Assembly (NCBI GenBank): GCA_007136405.1
Contig: SLHA01000109.1
Location: 1 to 56,178, forward strand
Reading direction: 5' to 3'
Source: Candidatus Latescibacterota bacterium
GTDB lineage: Bacteria; Latescibacterota; UBA2968; UBA8231
DNA: 56,178 nt
Part shown: positions 1-8,774 of the stretch, one piece after another
Position numbering within the stretch: position 1 is the first letter of the stretch
How the letters are laid out: each line of letters opens with the position of its first letter
Program-made: the position numbers and the translations under genes
Notes under the pieces: generated by a model
What the model saw: the letters and a program-made list of their open reading frames with translations, nothing else
Database searches by the model: none
Told to the model about the DNA's origin: nothing

Positions 1-2748
1 CTGCGGCGTACTGTGGCCAAGTGCTGGCGCTACGGTATCCGCATCTACCCCTTCTGCATCGAGCCGGCCGGTTTCGGCTGGCCTTATCCGGAATTGGCGG
101 CGGCCCGTGCCGCCCATCCGGATCTGGTGGGCCACGGCGGCGCGTTCTGCACCAGTACGGAGAAGGGTCAGGCGTACCTGTATGAAGCCACCCATACTTT
201 GTTCAGCGAGGTGCCAGACCTGGGAGGGTTGATCGTCATCCCCGTGGGCGAACGGCAGACGCACTGCTACTCTGGCCGGATTCCCTATGAAGATGGCGGC
301 TGCACCGGTGCCGGCGCCGATGCCGGTACCGGCGGGCCTGCCGGCGGTCTGATAAGCTGTCCGCGCTGCGCGCCGCGCCAGCCCTGGGAGGTGCTGGCCG
401 CAACCCTGGCCGGACTGCGTGAAGGCATGCAGGCCGCCGCGCCGGAGGCGGAGCTGGTGGCGTGGCCTTATGGGCAATTCGTCTGCTGGGGGGCGGCACG
501 TACCGTGCAGGCGGCGGCGCACATGCCGGAGGGCATCATCCTGCAGCACAACTTCGAGACCGGCGGCCACAAGCGGCAGCTGGGCCGCGATCGACCGACC
601 TGGGACTACTGGCTCTCCTACGTGGGACCGAGTGCATTGTTCGAGCGCAGCGCGCAGGCCGCGCTGGGCAGCCATGCCGGATGTGGCCGTGCTGCGGCGG
701 AGGCATGGGTCTGGCGGACTGCTTGCGGCCGCAACGAAGTGGTCGTGGGCAAAACCGGAGGCAACGCGGAGGGGCAAATCGCTCCCGGGGCCGCCAACGG
801 AGCCCTGGCCATATCCGCTGAGGAGCCGGAACGGCGGGCCCCTGTGCGCCTTTCCGCCAAGCTGCAGGTGAGCTGTTCCCACGAGGTGGCCACGGCGCAG
901 GTGGTTCCGGCGCCCGGACTGCTGTACCGGAAATACCGGGCCATGCGGCGCCTGGGAGTCAGCAGCGCCATGCAGTCCTGGTATTTCGGCGCGTACCCTT
1001 CGCTGATGACGCGGGCCGCCGGTGAGCTGTCCAGAGCGCCGTTTCCCCGGTCGGAACGGGCCTTCCTGCGCCAGCTTGCGGCGCGAGACTGGGGTGAGCA
1101 TGCCGACACCGTGGCACGCGCCTGGGCATGGTTCGCCCGGGCTTACGGTCACTACCCCACGGCCCACGTCTTCGGGTATTACGGGCCGATGCACGATGGC
1201 CCGGTGTGGCCTCTGTACCTGATTCCGCGGCGCCTGCCGCTGGCCCCCACCTGGCAGATCGGTTACCCGCCGTCCGGAGACTATATCGCCGAGTGTATCA
1301 CCAACGGTTTCACGCTGACCGAGGTGGTGACCCTGTGCCGTCGCATGGCCGATCAGTGGCAGGAGGGGGTTCGCCTGCTGGAGGCGATCCGGCCCGACTG
1401 GCGGGCAGACGAGGCACGGACAGCGGATATCGACATCGCCGCGGCCCTGGGATTGCAGTTCCGCAGCGGTTACCAGATTCTGCGGTTCTACGCGTTACGC
1501 GAGCAGCTGGCGGTGGCGCACCAGGCGGAGCGGCGGCGGACGCTGCTGGCACAGATGGAGACCCTGGTGCGGGCCGAGATGACGGTGGACGACGAACTGC
1601 TGCCCCTGACCCGGCGCAACTCGTGTCTGGGCTTCCATTCGGAAGCCGAAGGATACAAGTACTATCCGGAGTTGATCGAGTGGCGCCAGCGCCAGCTGGC
1701 ACGGCTGCTGGACACCGAGTTCCCGGCCGTGGCCGCCCGCGTCAGTCAGGCGGGTCCCCTGTTCCCGCGGTATACCGGGGCCGTGGCGCAGGATTGGGCG
1801 GCGGGCAGGCAGGCGCGATGTGGCCCGGAGGATGGTGGTGCGGCGTTGGAGCCGCGGGGCGGAGGGGGTGCGGCCGGCGCGCTGCTGGAGGGGGCTGGCG
1901 CGCTGGACGACGCGACGGGCGGTGCGCGGCGAAACGGTGCAACAGCATTCCTGGAGGCCGTGCCAGTCGGGCCCGTGGCCCGCTGCATGCGGCTGCCGCG
2001 TGTCCCGGAGACGGGCTGGAACACGGTTTTCGACCGCACCGACATGCCACCTCACAGGCCGGGGGCAACGGGCACCGGCGCGAGGGGCAGAAGGTTGCGG
2101 ACCGAAGATTGGCAGCAGTGTACGCACTGGCTGCTTCAGCGCTTTGATCAGCAGCGCTGGGAGCGCTGCGCCTACGACCGGCACGCCTTCCATCCGGTTG
2201 CCGTGTCTGAGCGGCAGGGACGCACCACCCGCTGGCGCGCAGCGCTGGATGACGATGCCGTATACCTGCAGATCCAGAGCCGGGCAAGCGACGCAGCGAT
2301 AGCTTCAGCGGCGAAAGCACCAAGCCCGTCTTCCGCTTCCGGCGTCGACGGAACGATCGACGCTTTTGCCGGAGAGCAACTGCAGGTCCTGCTCGAGCCG
2401 GTTCGGACGCAGCCCCGCCTGATCCTGAGCCTGGGCCCCGGGGGCACGGCCCGATGCGTCCACGACGACGGGTACATACCGCAGCCGGCTGAACCATGGG
2501 AGAGCCGCAGCGTGGTGGAAGATGGCTGCTGGACCATTCTATTACGACTGCCGCTGGAATGGCTGCGCGCGGCGCGCCAGCGGCGGTGGCAGCCGCTGCG
2601 CCTCAACGTGGTGCGCTCCATGCCCATCCCCGGTCAAGACGGGACGGCGCATTGCTCGTGGGCACCGCAGCAGCCGGTGCAGGGCCGTCTGGTATGGGGA
2701 ACGTTGAATCCGGCCACGGATTACGGCTGGTTGGTGTTGCGCGTTTGA
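1..2748 (+). CDS. GH20-like TIM-barrel protein with C-terminal CBM9-like domain (5' truncated)
   Basis: The frame is already open at base 1, so the true start lies upstream; the GTG at position 13 is only the first possible start in the window. About 915 codons are visible. The first ~550 residues resemble the barrel proteins annotated as glycoside hydrolase family 20-like in environmental bacteria: aromatic-rich strands, a CPRC pair near residue 120 and a WPYG strand. The last ~200 residues look like a CBM9-type beta-sandwich (strand motifs AVYLQI, GEQLQVLLEP, WTILLRLPLEWL, LNVVRS). A low-complexity Ala/Gly stretch at roughly residues 600-640 separates the two. The likely role is binding or hydrolysis of a glycan, but no catalytic pair could be assigned by eye. 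A CBM9-like module recurs in two other genes of this window. It is convergent with the following UroD-like gene. Confidence 0.55.
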   Translation: MRRTVAKCWRYGIRIYPFCIEPAGFGWPYPELAAARAAHPDLVGHGGAFCTSTEKGQAYLYEATHTLFSEVPDLGGLIVIPVGERQTHCYSGRIPYEDGGCTGAGADAGTGGPAGGLISCPRCAPRQPWEVLAATLAGLREGMQAAAPEAELVAWPYGQFVCWGAARTVQAAAHMPEGIILQHNFETGGHKRQLGRDRPTWDYWLSYVGPSALFERSAQAALGSHAGCGRAAAEAWVWRTACGRNEVVVGKTGGNAEGQIAPGAANGALAISAEEPERRAPVRLSAKLQVSCSHEVATAQVVPAPGLLYRKYRAMRRLGVSSAMQSWYFGAYPSLMTRAAGELSRAPFPRSERAFLRQLAARDWGEHADTVARAWAWFARAYGHYPTAHVFGYYGPMHDGPVWPLYLIPRRLPLAPTWQIGYPPSGDYIAECITNGFTLTEVVTLCRRMADQWQEGVRLLEAIRPDWRADEARTADIDIAAALGLQFRSGYQILRFYALREQLAVAHQAERRRTLLAQMETLVRAEMTVDDELLPLTRRNSCLGFHSEAEGYKYYPELIEWRQRQLARLLDTEFPAVAARVSQAGPLFPRYTGAVAQDWAAGRQARCGPEDGGAALEPRGGGGAAGALLEGAGALDDATGGARRNGATAFLEAVPVGPVARCMRLPRVPETGWNTVFDRTDMPPHRPGATGTGARGRRLRTEDWQQCTHWLLQRFDQQRWERCAYDRHAFHPVAVSERQGRTTRWRAALDDDAVYLQIQSRASDAAIASAAKAPSPSSASGVDGTIDAFAGEQLQVLLEPVRTQPRLILSLGPGGTARCVHDDGYIPQPAEPWESRSVVEDGCWTILLRLPLEWLRAARQRRWQPLRLNVVRSMPIPGQDGTAHCSWAPQQPVQGRLVWGTLNPATDYGWLVLRV

Positions 2749-2811
2749 GTGTCGTACGCGCCCGTACGCGCAATTATCCACAGGCGACGTCGCGTATACC
2801 CCAGGCGAACG

Positions 2812-4032
2812 TTACGCATAGGCGTACGTTTGCGCTGTCTGATAGAGCGCGATGATGTTGTCCACGGGCACGTCAGCCTGGACGTTGTGGATGGGATTGA
2901 CCACGAACCCGCCGCCCGGGGAAAAGATGTCCAGGCACTCCAGGGCTTCCCGGCGCACGTCCTCGGCCGTGCCGAACGGGAACGTGTTCTGCGTGTTGAT
3001 CGCCCCTCCCCAGAACACCAGGCGGTCGCCGTAGGTCTCTTTCAACCATTTCCGGTCCATACCCGCCGCACCCCACTGGACCGGATTCAGGATATCCACG
3101 CCGGCATCCGCCATGTACCCGACCAACCCCGGGATCGAGCCGCAGCAGTGGATCCACACCTTGACGTGCGGGAACCGATGCACGGCATCACAGACCACTT
3201 TCCAGCCGGGGGCCATGCACGCACCGAACAGCTCCGGCCGGAAAGCCTCCCGGTCCTGGGTGCCGTAGTCGGCGCCGCTCAACACCACCACATCCAAAAA
3301 CTCCCCCACAGCTTCGAGGTATTGCCGGGCCCGGTGCGCAGCAGCCTCTCCCTGAGCCATCATGTAGCGGCGACAGTGCTCCGGATCCAGAGCCATCTTC
3401 ATGCCCCACTGATACATGCCGCCATAGCCGGAGCTCAGGTTGAACGGCGGCGTGGCCACGAGGGCGCGATCCGTTGCCGCGTACAGGCTGGAGATTCGCT
3501 CGCGTTCAGCGTCCAGGTATACCCGGGTGAGGGGGGCGGGAGTGCGCCACTCCGCCGGGTCGATGTGCGGCACCTCAAAGGTGTCCGTGAGGTTGGCCAC
3601 GCCGATGGCATCGAAATACCGGCCACTACGGGGCATGCGCGCCACCGGCTCCGTCCAGTCCGGGCCGTTGCCGACGAGCAAATCGCCGTTGGCCTCCACG
3701 CGCGGGCGGAATCCGGCGGGTACCTGAAAGGTCTGCCCGTCCCAGAACGTGTAGTTTTTCCAGCCGTTGCGTGTCAGCCCGTACGGCATGCTCATGTCAG
3801 GGACGCCGAGGAAGTCGCATCCCAGTGCGTTCAGCACCGGCTCCTCCACCTCGGCCAGCATCTGGAACAGGTCGATCACCCGCGTGGCACCACCGCTCAG
3901 GCCCAGCGCCTGCTTCAGCTCGCCGTAGGTCCACGCCGACATGCCCGTCATGCGCGTGGCGCCAAGGTCGATGGCCGGCCGATCGGCCGTCTGGAAGTTG
4001 AGGATCCGCCGGACCCGTTCGCGTGGGGTCAT
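2812..4032 (-). CDS. Uroporphyrinogen decarboxylase (URO-D) family protein, paralogue 1
   Basis: 406 aa. The chosen start gives MTPRERVRRILNF, the usual N-terminus of URO-D/MtaA-like proteins, with GGAG 8 nt upstream; a longer open frame to 4242 lacks such support. URO-D family members are (beta/alpha)8 barrels acting as HemE decarboxylases or as zinc-dependent methyltransferases (MtaA, CmuA). This copy has VWIHCCGS near residue 292, resembling the H-x-C-G motif that supplies zinc ligands in the methyltransferase branch. No heme gene is nearby. It is transcribed away from a sulfatase gene across a 276-bp spacer, so a role in catabolism or C1 transfer is more likely than heme synthesis. The substrate cannot be named. 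Confidence 0.82.
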   Translation of the reverse strand: MTPRERVRRILNFQTADRPAIDLGATRMTGMSAWTYGELKQALGLSGGATRVIDLFQMLAEVEEPVLNALGCDFLGVPDMSMPYGLTRNGWKNYTFWDGQTFQVPAGFRPRVEANGDLLVGNGPDWTEPVARMPRSGRYFDAIGVANLTDTFEVPHIDPAEWRTPAPLTRVYLDAERERISSLYAATDRALVATPPFNLSSGYGGMYQWGMKMALDPEHCRRYMMAQGEAAAHRARQYLEAVGEFLDVVVLSGADYGTQDREAFRPELFGACMAPGWKVVCDAVHRFPHVKVWIHCCGSIPGLVGYMADAGVDILNPVQWGAAGMDRKWLKETYGDRLVFWGGAINTQNTFPFGTAEDVRREALECLDIFSPGGGFVVNPIHNVQADVPVDNIIALYQTAQTYAYA

Positions 4033-4056
4033 GGATATTCGCTCCGTTGATCGAGT

Positions 4057-4086
4057 TTTGATTGTGCTGCGTTTGATTGCGCTGCG
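4057..4086. repeat. 15-bp tandem repeat in divergent promoter region
   Basis: Two head-to-tail copies, TTTGATTGTGCTGCG (4057-4071) and TTTGATTGCGCTGCG (4072-4086), differ at one base. They lie 24-54 nt upstream of the UroD-like start codon, in the spacer it shares with the divergent sulfatase. The position suits a regulator-binding site or a promoter element. No function is established. Confidence 0.55.
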
Positions 4087-4308
4087 GCTCTCCCGTCGGC
4101 CGGATCTGAGTCGACACACGGGCACCGACGCATCATATCCGCAGTCTGCCGCGGCGTCAAGGCCGTGGGGCTGGCGGTGATCAGCGGACGCCTTGGCTTG
4201 ATGCCGGAACGTAGAGTTGCGCGGTATCGCCAGGAATGGCATTCTTCAAGCCGCGCATCGAATCCATCGCGCGCAACTCATGCGGAAACACCAGAAAGGC
4301 AGGGGTCG

Positions 4309-5838
4309 ATGGCAGAGAAACAACCCAATATCGTCGTCGTGGTGGCGGACGACATGGGCTTCTCCGATGTCGGTTGCTACGGCGGCGAGATCTCCACCCC
4401 CACCCTGGACAGGCTGGCCGCCCGGGGCCTGCGTTTCACCCAGCACTACTCCACCGGGCGCTGCTGGCCATCACGGGCCTGCATCATGACCGGCAACTAC
4501 TACCAGCAGGTGCCGTGCCTGTCGGACAGCGGCGGGCTGCCGGACTGGGGCCGGCCGCTGCCGCACTACCTCAAGCCGGCCGGCTACCAGTGCTACCATT
4601 CGGGCAAGTGGCACGTAAACCAGTTTCCGGAAATCATCGCTCACGGCGGGTTCGATCGTTCCTATTACGTGCGCGACTACGATCGCAACTTCACGGTCAG
4701 GGATCACCGCCTGGACGACCAGCCGTTGCCCCCGGTGGAGCCGGATTCGGGATACTACTCCAGTACGGCTATCGGTCAGCATGCGGTGCAGTTTTTGCGG
4801 GTGCACCAGCAGCAGCATGCCGGCCGGCCGTTTTTTCTTTACCTGGCCTTCATCGCACCGCATTTCCCGCTGCACGCGCCGCAGGGAGACATCGATTGGT
4901 ACGACGGCGTGTACGACGCGGGTTGGGACGCCATGCGGGACCAGCGCCTGCGGCGTCTAAGCGAACTGGGCATCACGCATTGCGATCTGTCACCCCGGCA
5001 ACCGCAGACCGTGCCGGCGTGGAATCTCTCACCAGACGAACTGGCGGCGGAGATCGGTCCCGGCGAAGCTCCACAGGCGGTGGCCTGGAACGAGCTGACG
5101 CCGGAGCAGCAGCGCTTCCAGGCGACCAAGATGCAGATCCACGCCGCCATGGTACATCGGTTGGATCGCGAGATCGGCCGGTTGGTGGAGCACCTCAAGA
5201 CCATGGGCGAGTTCGACGACACGGTGATTCTCTTCGTTTCCGACAACGGCGCCAGCGCCGAACAGATCATCCGCGGTGACCGGCACGATAAACGTGCCAC
5301 GCCGGGCAGCGAGGCGTCCTATCTGTGTCTGGGGCCGGGCTGGTCCACCGCGGCCAACACGCCGTTTCGCTACCATAAGTCGTGGGTCCACGAGGGCGGC
5401 GTCGCCTCGCCGTTGATCGTGCATTGGCCGGCCGGCATATCCGCCCGTGGCGAACTGCGCCGGACGCCCGGGCATTTCATCGACATCGGGCCGACGTTGT
5501 TGGAGCTGGCCGGCGCGGACCCGGAGCCCGCGTGGCGCGGCGCTGGAACGCCGCCCATGGCCGGAGTCAGCCTGGTGCCGGCGTTCGGTGCGGACATCGA
5601 CGTGCCGCGCGCCACGATCTTCTTCAGCCACATCGGTCACCGGGCCTTGCGCATGGGCCGGTGGAAGCTGGTGGCGGTGGAAGGCGGGGCATGGGAGCTG
5701 TACGACATGGAAACGGACCGTTCCGAGCTGCACGATCTGGCGGCCGGCCAGCCGGAGCGGGTGGCGGCCATGGCCGCGGCCTGGGAACGCGAACGTGGCC
5801 TGTACCGGTTGCAGTCCGGAGAAGAGCGGGTCAAATGA
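4309..5838 (+). CDS. Type I (formylglycine) sulfatase
   Basis: 509 aa from the ATG in MAEKQPNIVVVVADDMGFSD; the D-D pair in this N-terminal strand is the usual calcium site of sulfatases. The signature CWPSRACIMTG follows, with Cys52 the residue normally converted to formylglycine. Later family landmarks include GKWH near residue 103, VILFVSDNGAS and HKSWVHEGG. It belongs to the arylsulfatase/S1 superfamily and removes sulfate esters, probably from a carbohydrate. No signal peptide is visible, so it is either cytoplasmic or the start is misjudged; upstream in-frame starts to 4165 add no hydrophobic segment. Activation needs a formylglycine-generating enzyme or anSME, which is not in this window. 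An AGGGG sits just upstream of the start. Confidence 0.93.
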   Translation: MAEKQPNIVVVVADDMGFSDVGCYGGEISTPTLDRLAARGLRFTQHYSTGRCWPSRACIMTGNYYQQVPCLSDSGGLPDWGRPLPHYLKPAGYQCYHSGKWHVNQFPEIIAHGGFDRSYYVRDYDRNFTVRDHRLDDQPLPPVEPDSGYYSSTAIGQHAVQFLRVHQQQHAGRPFFLYLAFIAPHFPLHAPQGDIDWYDGVYDAGWDAMRDQRLRRLSELGITHCDLSPRQPQTVPAWNLSPDELAAEIGPGEAPQAVAWNELTPEQQRFQATKMQIHAAMVHRLDREIGRLVEHLKTMGEFDDTVILFVSDNGASAEQIIRGDRHDKRATPGSEASYLCLGPGWSTAANTPFRYHKSWVHEGGVASPLIVHWPAGISARGELRRTPGHFIDIGPTLLELAGADPEPAWRGAGTPPMAGVSLVPAFGADIDVPRATIFFSHIGHRALRMGRWKLVAVEGGAWELYDMETDRSELHDLAAGQPERVAAMAAAWERERGLYRLQSGEERVK

Positions 5839-5885
5839 AGATGCGCGCAGCGCGGGCGACCGGATGACCGTGTCGGCGTTGAGCC

Positions 5886-8282
5886 TCAGAACCGTATCCG
5901 GTAGGTCATCATGGGCAGGAACTCCATCTGGTAGTTGGTGGTGACTTCCTGCTTGTAGCTGTTCCAGGTCCGCATGAAGATGTTCCGGTGGTTGGTCAGG
6001 TTCTGCAGGTCCAGGGCCCATTCCTGGTTGTACCGCGGACCATTCCTCCGGTAGGAGAGGCGGGCGTTGAGGCGGAAATAGGCGTTGTGGCGTTGCTGGA
6101 ACGCCTGGTCCCAGACGTAGACGGCTTCGTTGTCCACTCTGGAGAGCTCCTCGTCGATGGGAACGTACCGAGAGCCACCCGCCAGCACACCTTTGACGTC
6201 CACAGCCAGGACGTGGCGACGGTCCAGATCCCATTCGTAACCGGCCAGGGCATTGACGATGAAGTTGTTGTTGAACGAGGAGTTGCGTTTGACACCATCG
6301 AAGCCCCTGTAGGTAGCGTCGAACAGGCTTCCAGTGAACAGATAGTACAGTCCCTGGTGCAGGAACCTCTCCAGCGTGAGTTCCACACCGTAGTTTCTTC
6401 CGGTTCCTGCATTCTGCATGTGGTCGTACACCCAGTAGCTGAAGCCGCCACCGGTCACCAGCGTGGAGTATTCCGGACGCTCCTCGGAAACGGGCAGGTC
6501 GTACAGATACTGGTAGTATGCTTCGAGTTTGACTCTGAGTTTATCATGCAACCGATGCTCGTATCCGGCCACCAGATGAAGGCTGCGCGAAAAGTCCAGG
6601 TGATCGTTGGTGAGGACGTAGGTGTTGTCGAGGGTATCGGCCAGCTCGCTCATGAAGTAAATGGCACGGGGCTGCGTCTGACTGTGCATACCGGCGCCCA
6701 GGTTCAGGTTGCCGCGATCCGTGGCCTGCCAGTCCAGGGCCACCCGCGGCTCCAGGGCCCAGGTATTGTTGAACAGCAGCAGGTGAGCGTGCAGGCCGCT
6801 GTTCAGCGTCAGCCGATCGGTATGCCTGTGTTGCCATTCGCCAAAGGCCCTGGTCTGGGGCATCGTACCGCTGTTTTTCAGGTAGTTGATGTGTCCATCC
6901 AGGTCTTTGTCGTACTCCCGGCCGTCATATTCGACCCATAGATGATCGAAAACGGCGCCGGCGTTGACGGTGTGACGGGCACCGCGTTTGCGCCTGTACC
7001 GGCTGGACAGGCTGAAGCGGACTTCCGAACCGGCTTCGATGACATTGGGGAAGTCCAGTTCGTCCTCCAACTGGTATAACTCGACGTCGTTCCGGATGCC
7101 CGAAACCGACACGGTACTGGTGAAGCGCGCATGGTCACCGGAAAAACCGGTGTGCGTCAGCCCGATTACGCCGGTGTCGCCGCCAAAATACAGATCGGTC
7201 CCAGAAAAGCCGTAAGCGGCGGGGTCTCCTTTGCTGTCCAGCATTTCGATGTAGCTGGTTCCCCCCAGGCCGAACAGGGTGAAATACCCGCGTCGTTCCG
7301 TGGGCACATCGAGCTTGAAGGAAACATCCTTATACTGCGGTACGGCCGTACCGGTACCCATATCCAGTCCCAGGGCGTCCATAATCGCCAGAGTCGAATA
7401 ACGGCCATTGACCAGATACGATGCCCCGGGAAACCGGCGCCACGGACCTTCGGCGCCCAGCTCGAACCCGTTGAAGCCGACTTGCCCGACATATTCCCGG
7501 CGTTCGGCGTTGCCGCTGCGCAGGCGCAGGTCGAAGGCTCCGGCCAGGGCGTTGCCGAATTCGGCCGGAAAGGCTCCGGTGTAGAAATCCGAGTTGGTCA
7601 GCAGGTTGTTGTTGAGCATGCTCACCGGGCCTCCGGTCGATCCCAGCGAACCGAAATGATTCGGATTGGGTATCTCGACGCCATCCAGGCGCCACAGCAG
7701 GCCCATGGGTGAGTTGCCGCGGATGATGATGTCGTTGCGCTGATCGCTGGCCGACGACACGCCGGCGAAGTTGGCGGCCATGCGCGAGGGGTCGCCCAGA
7801 CTGCCGGCGTAGCGTTCGGTTTCCTCGATGGTGAAGGAACGGGCGCTGACCAGTGCCATCTCGTTCACCGGCCGGTCCTTACGGGTTGTGCCCCTGATTT
7901 CCACGCCCTCGACCTGCATGACGGCTTCCTCCATGCCGATGTCGAGCACCAGTTCCCTGCCGGTGGTGAGGGTCAGATTGGACAATTGCACCGGATGGTA
8001 GCCGATGTAGGTGACGCGCAGAGTCAGTCGGCCGATAGGGACTTCGGGCAGGCGGAATTCGCCCTGGTTGTTCGTCATGGTACCCATCGCGGGCGCCGTA
8101 TCCGGCAGATACACCGTGGCGCCCGGCAGAGGCGTGCCGATGATGGCATCCGTGACTCTGCCGCGTACGGTCTGGGTGAGTTCAGCCGTGGCGGTGGCGC
8201 GTGTTCCCCACGGTATGCCGAACAGAAGCAGGGCCATCCAAATGCTTTGAACGAGAACAAACCGGCGTCCTGAGTGGGTCAT
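5886..8282 (-). CDS. TonB-dependent outer-membrane receptor with carboxypeptidase-regulatory-like N-terminus
   Basis: 798 aa. A signal peptide (residues ~1-31: basic start, then a hydrophobic core) is followed by a carboxypeptidase-regulatory-like domain at ~37-115, with the typical strands VRGRVTDAIIGTPLPGATV and NQGEFRLPEVPIGRLTLRV. Next come a plug (~130-250, including IIIRGNSPMGLLWRLDGVEI) and a long beta-barrel ending in MTYRIRF, with the terminal Phe of outer-membrane proteins. This architecture is typical of FCB-group receptors that import oligosaccharides or other large ligands using TonB energy. No SusD partner is adjacent, so the substrate is unknown. GGAGAGGA precedes the start. 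The promoter region carries a striking pair of direct repeats, listed separately. Confidence 0.9.
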   Translation of the reverse strand: MTHSGRRFVLVQSIWMALLLFGIPWGTRATATAELTQTVRGRVTDAIIGTPLPGATVYLPDTAPAMGTMTNNQGEFRLPEVPIGRLTLRVTYIGYHPVQLSNLTLTTGRELVLDIGMEEAVMQVEGVEIRGTTRKDRPVNEMALVSARSFTIEETERYAGSLGDPSRMAANFAGVSSASDQRNDIIIRGNSPMGLLWRLDGVEIPNPNHFGSLGSTGGPVSMLNNNLLTNSDFYTGAFPAEFGNALAGAFDLRLRSGNAERREYVGQVGFNGFELGAEGPWRRFPGASYLVNGRYSTLAIMDALGLDMGTGTAVPQYKDVSFKLDVPTERRGYFTLFGLGGTSYIEMLDSKGDPAAYGFSGTDLYFGGDTGVIGLTHTGFSGDHARFTSTVSVSGIRNDVELYQLEDELDFPNVIEAGSEVRFSLSSRYRRKRGARHTVNAGAVFDHLWVEYDGREYDKDLDGHINYLKNSGTMPQTRAFGEWQHRHTDRLTLNSGLHAHLLLFNNTWALEPRVALDWQATDRGNLNLGAGMHSQTQPRAIYFMSELADTLDNTYVLTNDHLDFSRSLHLVAGYEHRLHDKLRVKLEAYYQYLYDLPVSEERPEYSTLVTGGGFSYWVYDHMQNAGTGRNYGVELTLERFLHQGLYYLFTGSLFDATYRGFDGVKRNSSFNNNFIVNALAGYEWDLDRRHVLAVDVKGVLAGGSRYVPIDEELSRVDNEAVYVWDQAFQQRHNAYFRLNARLSYRRNGPRYNQEWALDLQNLTNHRNIFMRTWNSYKQEVTTNYQMEFLPMMTYRIRF

Positions 8283-8394
8283 CTACGGTCCTCTCCGGCA
8301 AGACCCTGGCTGGCCTGCTTGGGCTGAAAGGTCGGTTGTCCTGGCGGCGTGTTTCCAGCGGCGCCGCTTGCATCGGATCACGCCGGCACGAGGC

Positions 8395-8428
8395 GCGGCG
8401 TCGTTCTAAATATAGCGGCGTCGTTCTA
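8395..8428 (-). promoter_or_regulatory. Putative promoter/operator: -10 flanked by identical 14-bp direct repeats
   Basis: On the plus strand GCGGCGTCGTTCTA occurs at 8395-8408 and again, identically, at 8415-8428. The six bases between them (8409-8414) read TATATT on the minus strand, a good -10 hexamer for the TonB-receptor gene 127 nt downstream. The repeat period is 20 bp, close to two helical turns, so two protein protomers could bind the same face. One copy would occupy the -35/-10 spacer and the other the transcription start. The repeats are directly visible; the promoter and operator roles are inferred. Confidence 0.5.
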
Positions 8429-8774
8429 TAAAAAGCTATGGTCAGAGGATCAGCATCTGCCGGCACCGCCTGGTGCAAGATGCTGCTGTCCGGGTACCGA
8501 GGCATGCTGCATCGCCCGTGTCTGACGCAAAATCCCGTCGCCCGTGGGCATCTCTGCATGCTGCATCGCCGCTGCCTGGCTGGGAATGCCGGCGCGAGAG
8601 GTATTTCCCGGATCGGCCCAGGCACCCGGCAGCCGGTGCTTCGTGGAGTAGCCAACGCGTTTCCAGGGCAACGATGCTCAGACTTCCTGCCGGGTCATGC
8701 TTGACGCCGCCTCGGCACGCAGTTCCTTGTGAGCAGGACCGCCACGCATAACCTTTTCGCAAGCGAGGTCAGTT
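8429..8774. other. Intergenic stretch with degenerate direct repeats, no gene seen
   Basis: This is the rest of the 492-bp divergent spacer between the TonB receptor and the M19 dipeptidase. GCATGCTGCATCGCC occurs at 8502-8516 and 8556-8570 (54-bp period), with a weaker related segment just before. Short open frames here overlap on both strands, lack ribosome-binding sites and resemble no family I know, so I call no gene. An AGCGAGG element sits just before the dipeptidase ATG at 8775. Confidence 0.4.

Noticed and set aside
2749..4050. Long plus-strand open frame antisense to UroD-like paralogue 1
   Set aside because: No family-like sequence, skewed composition (Arg, His, Val rich), fully covered by a clear gene on the other strand. 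Similar antisense frames at 10011-11315, 29660-31033, 31269-32513, 32529-33809, 41556-42881, 45421-46635 and 54788-56128 were rejected for the same reason: high GC keeps them open.
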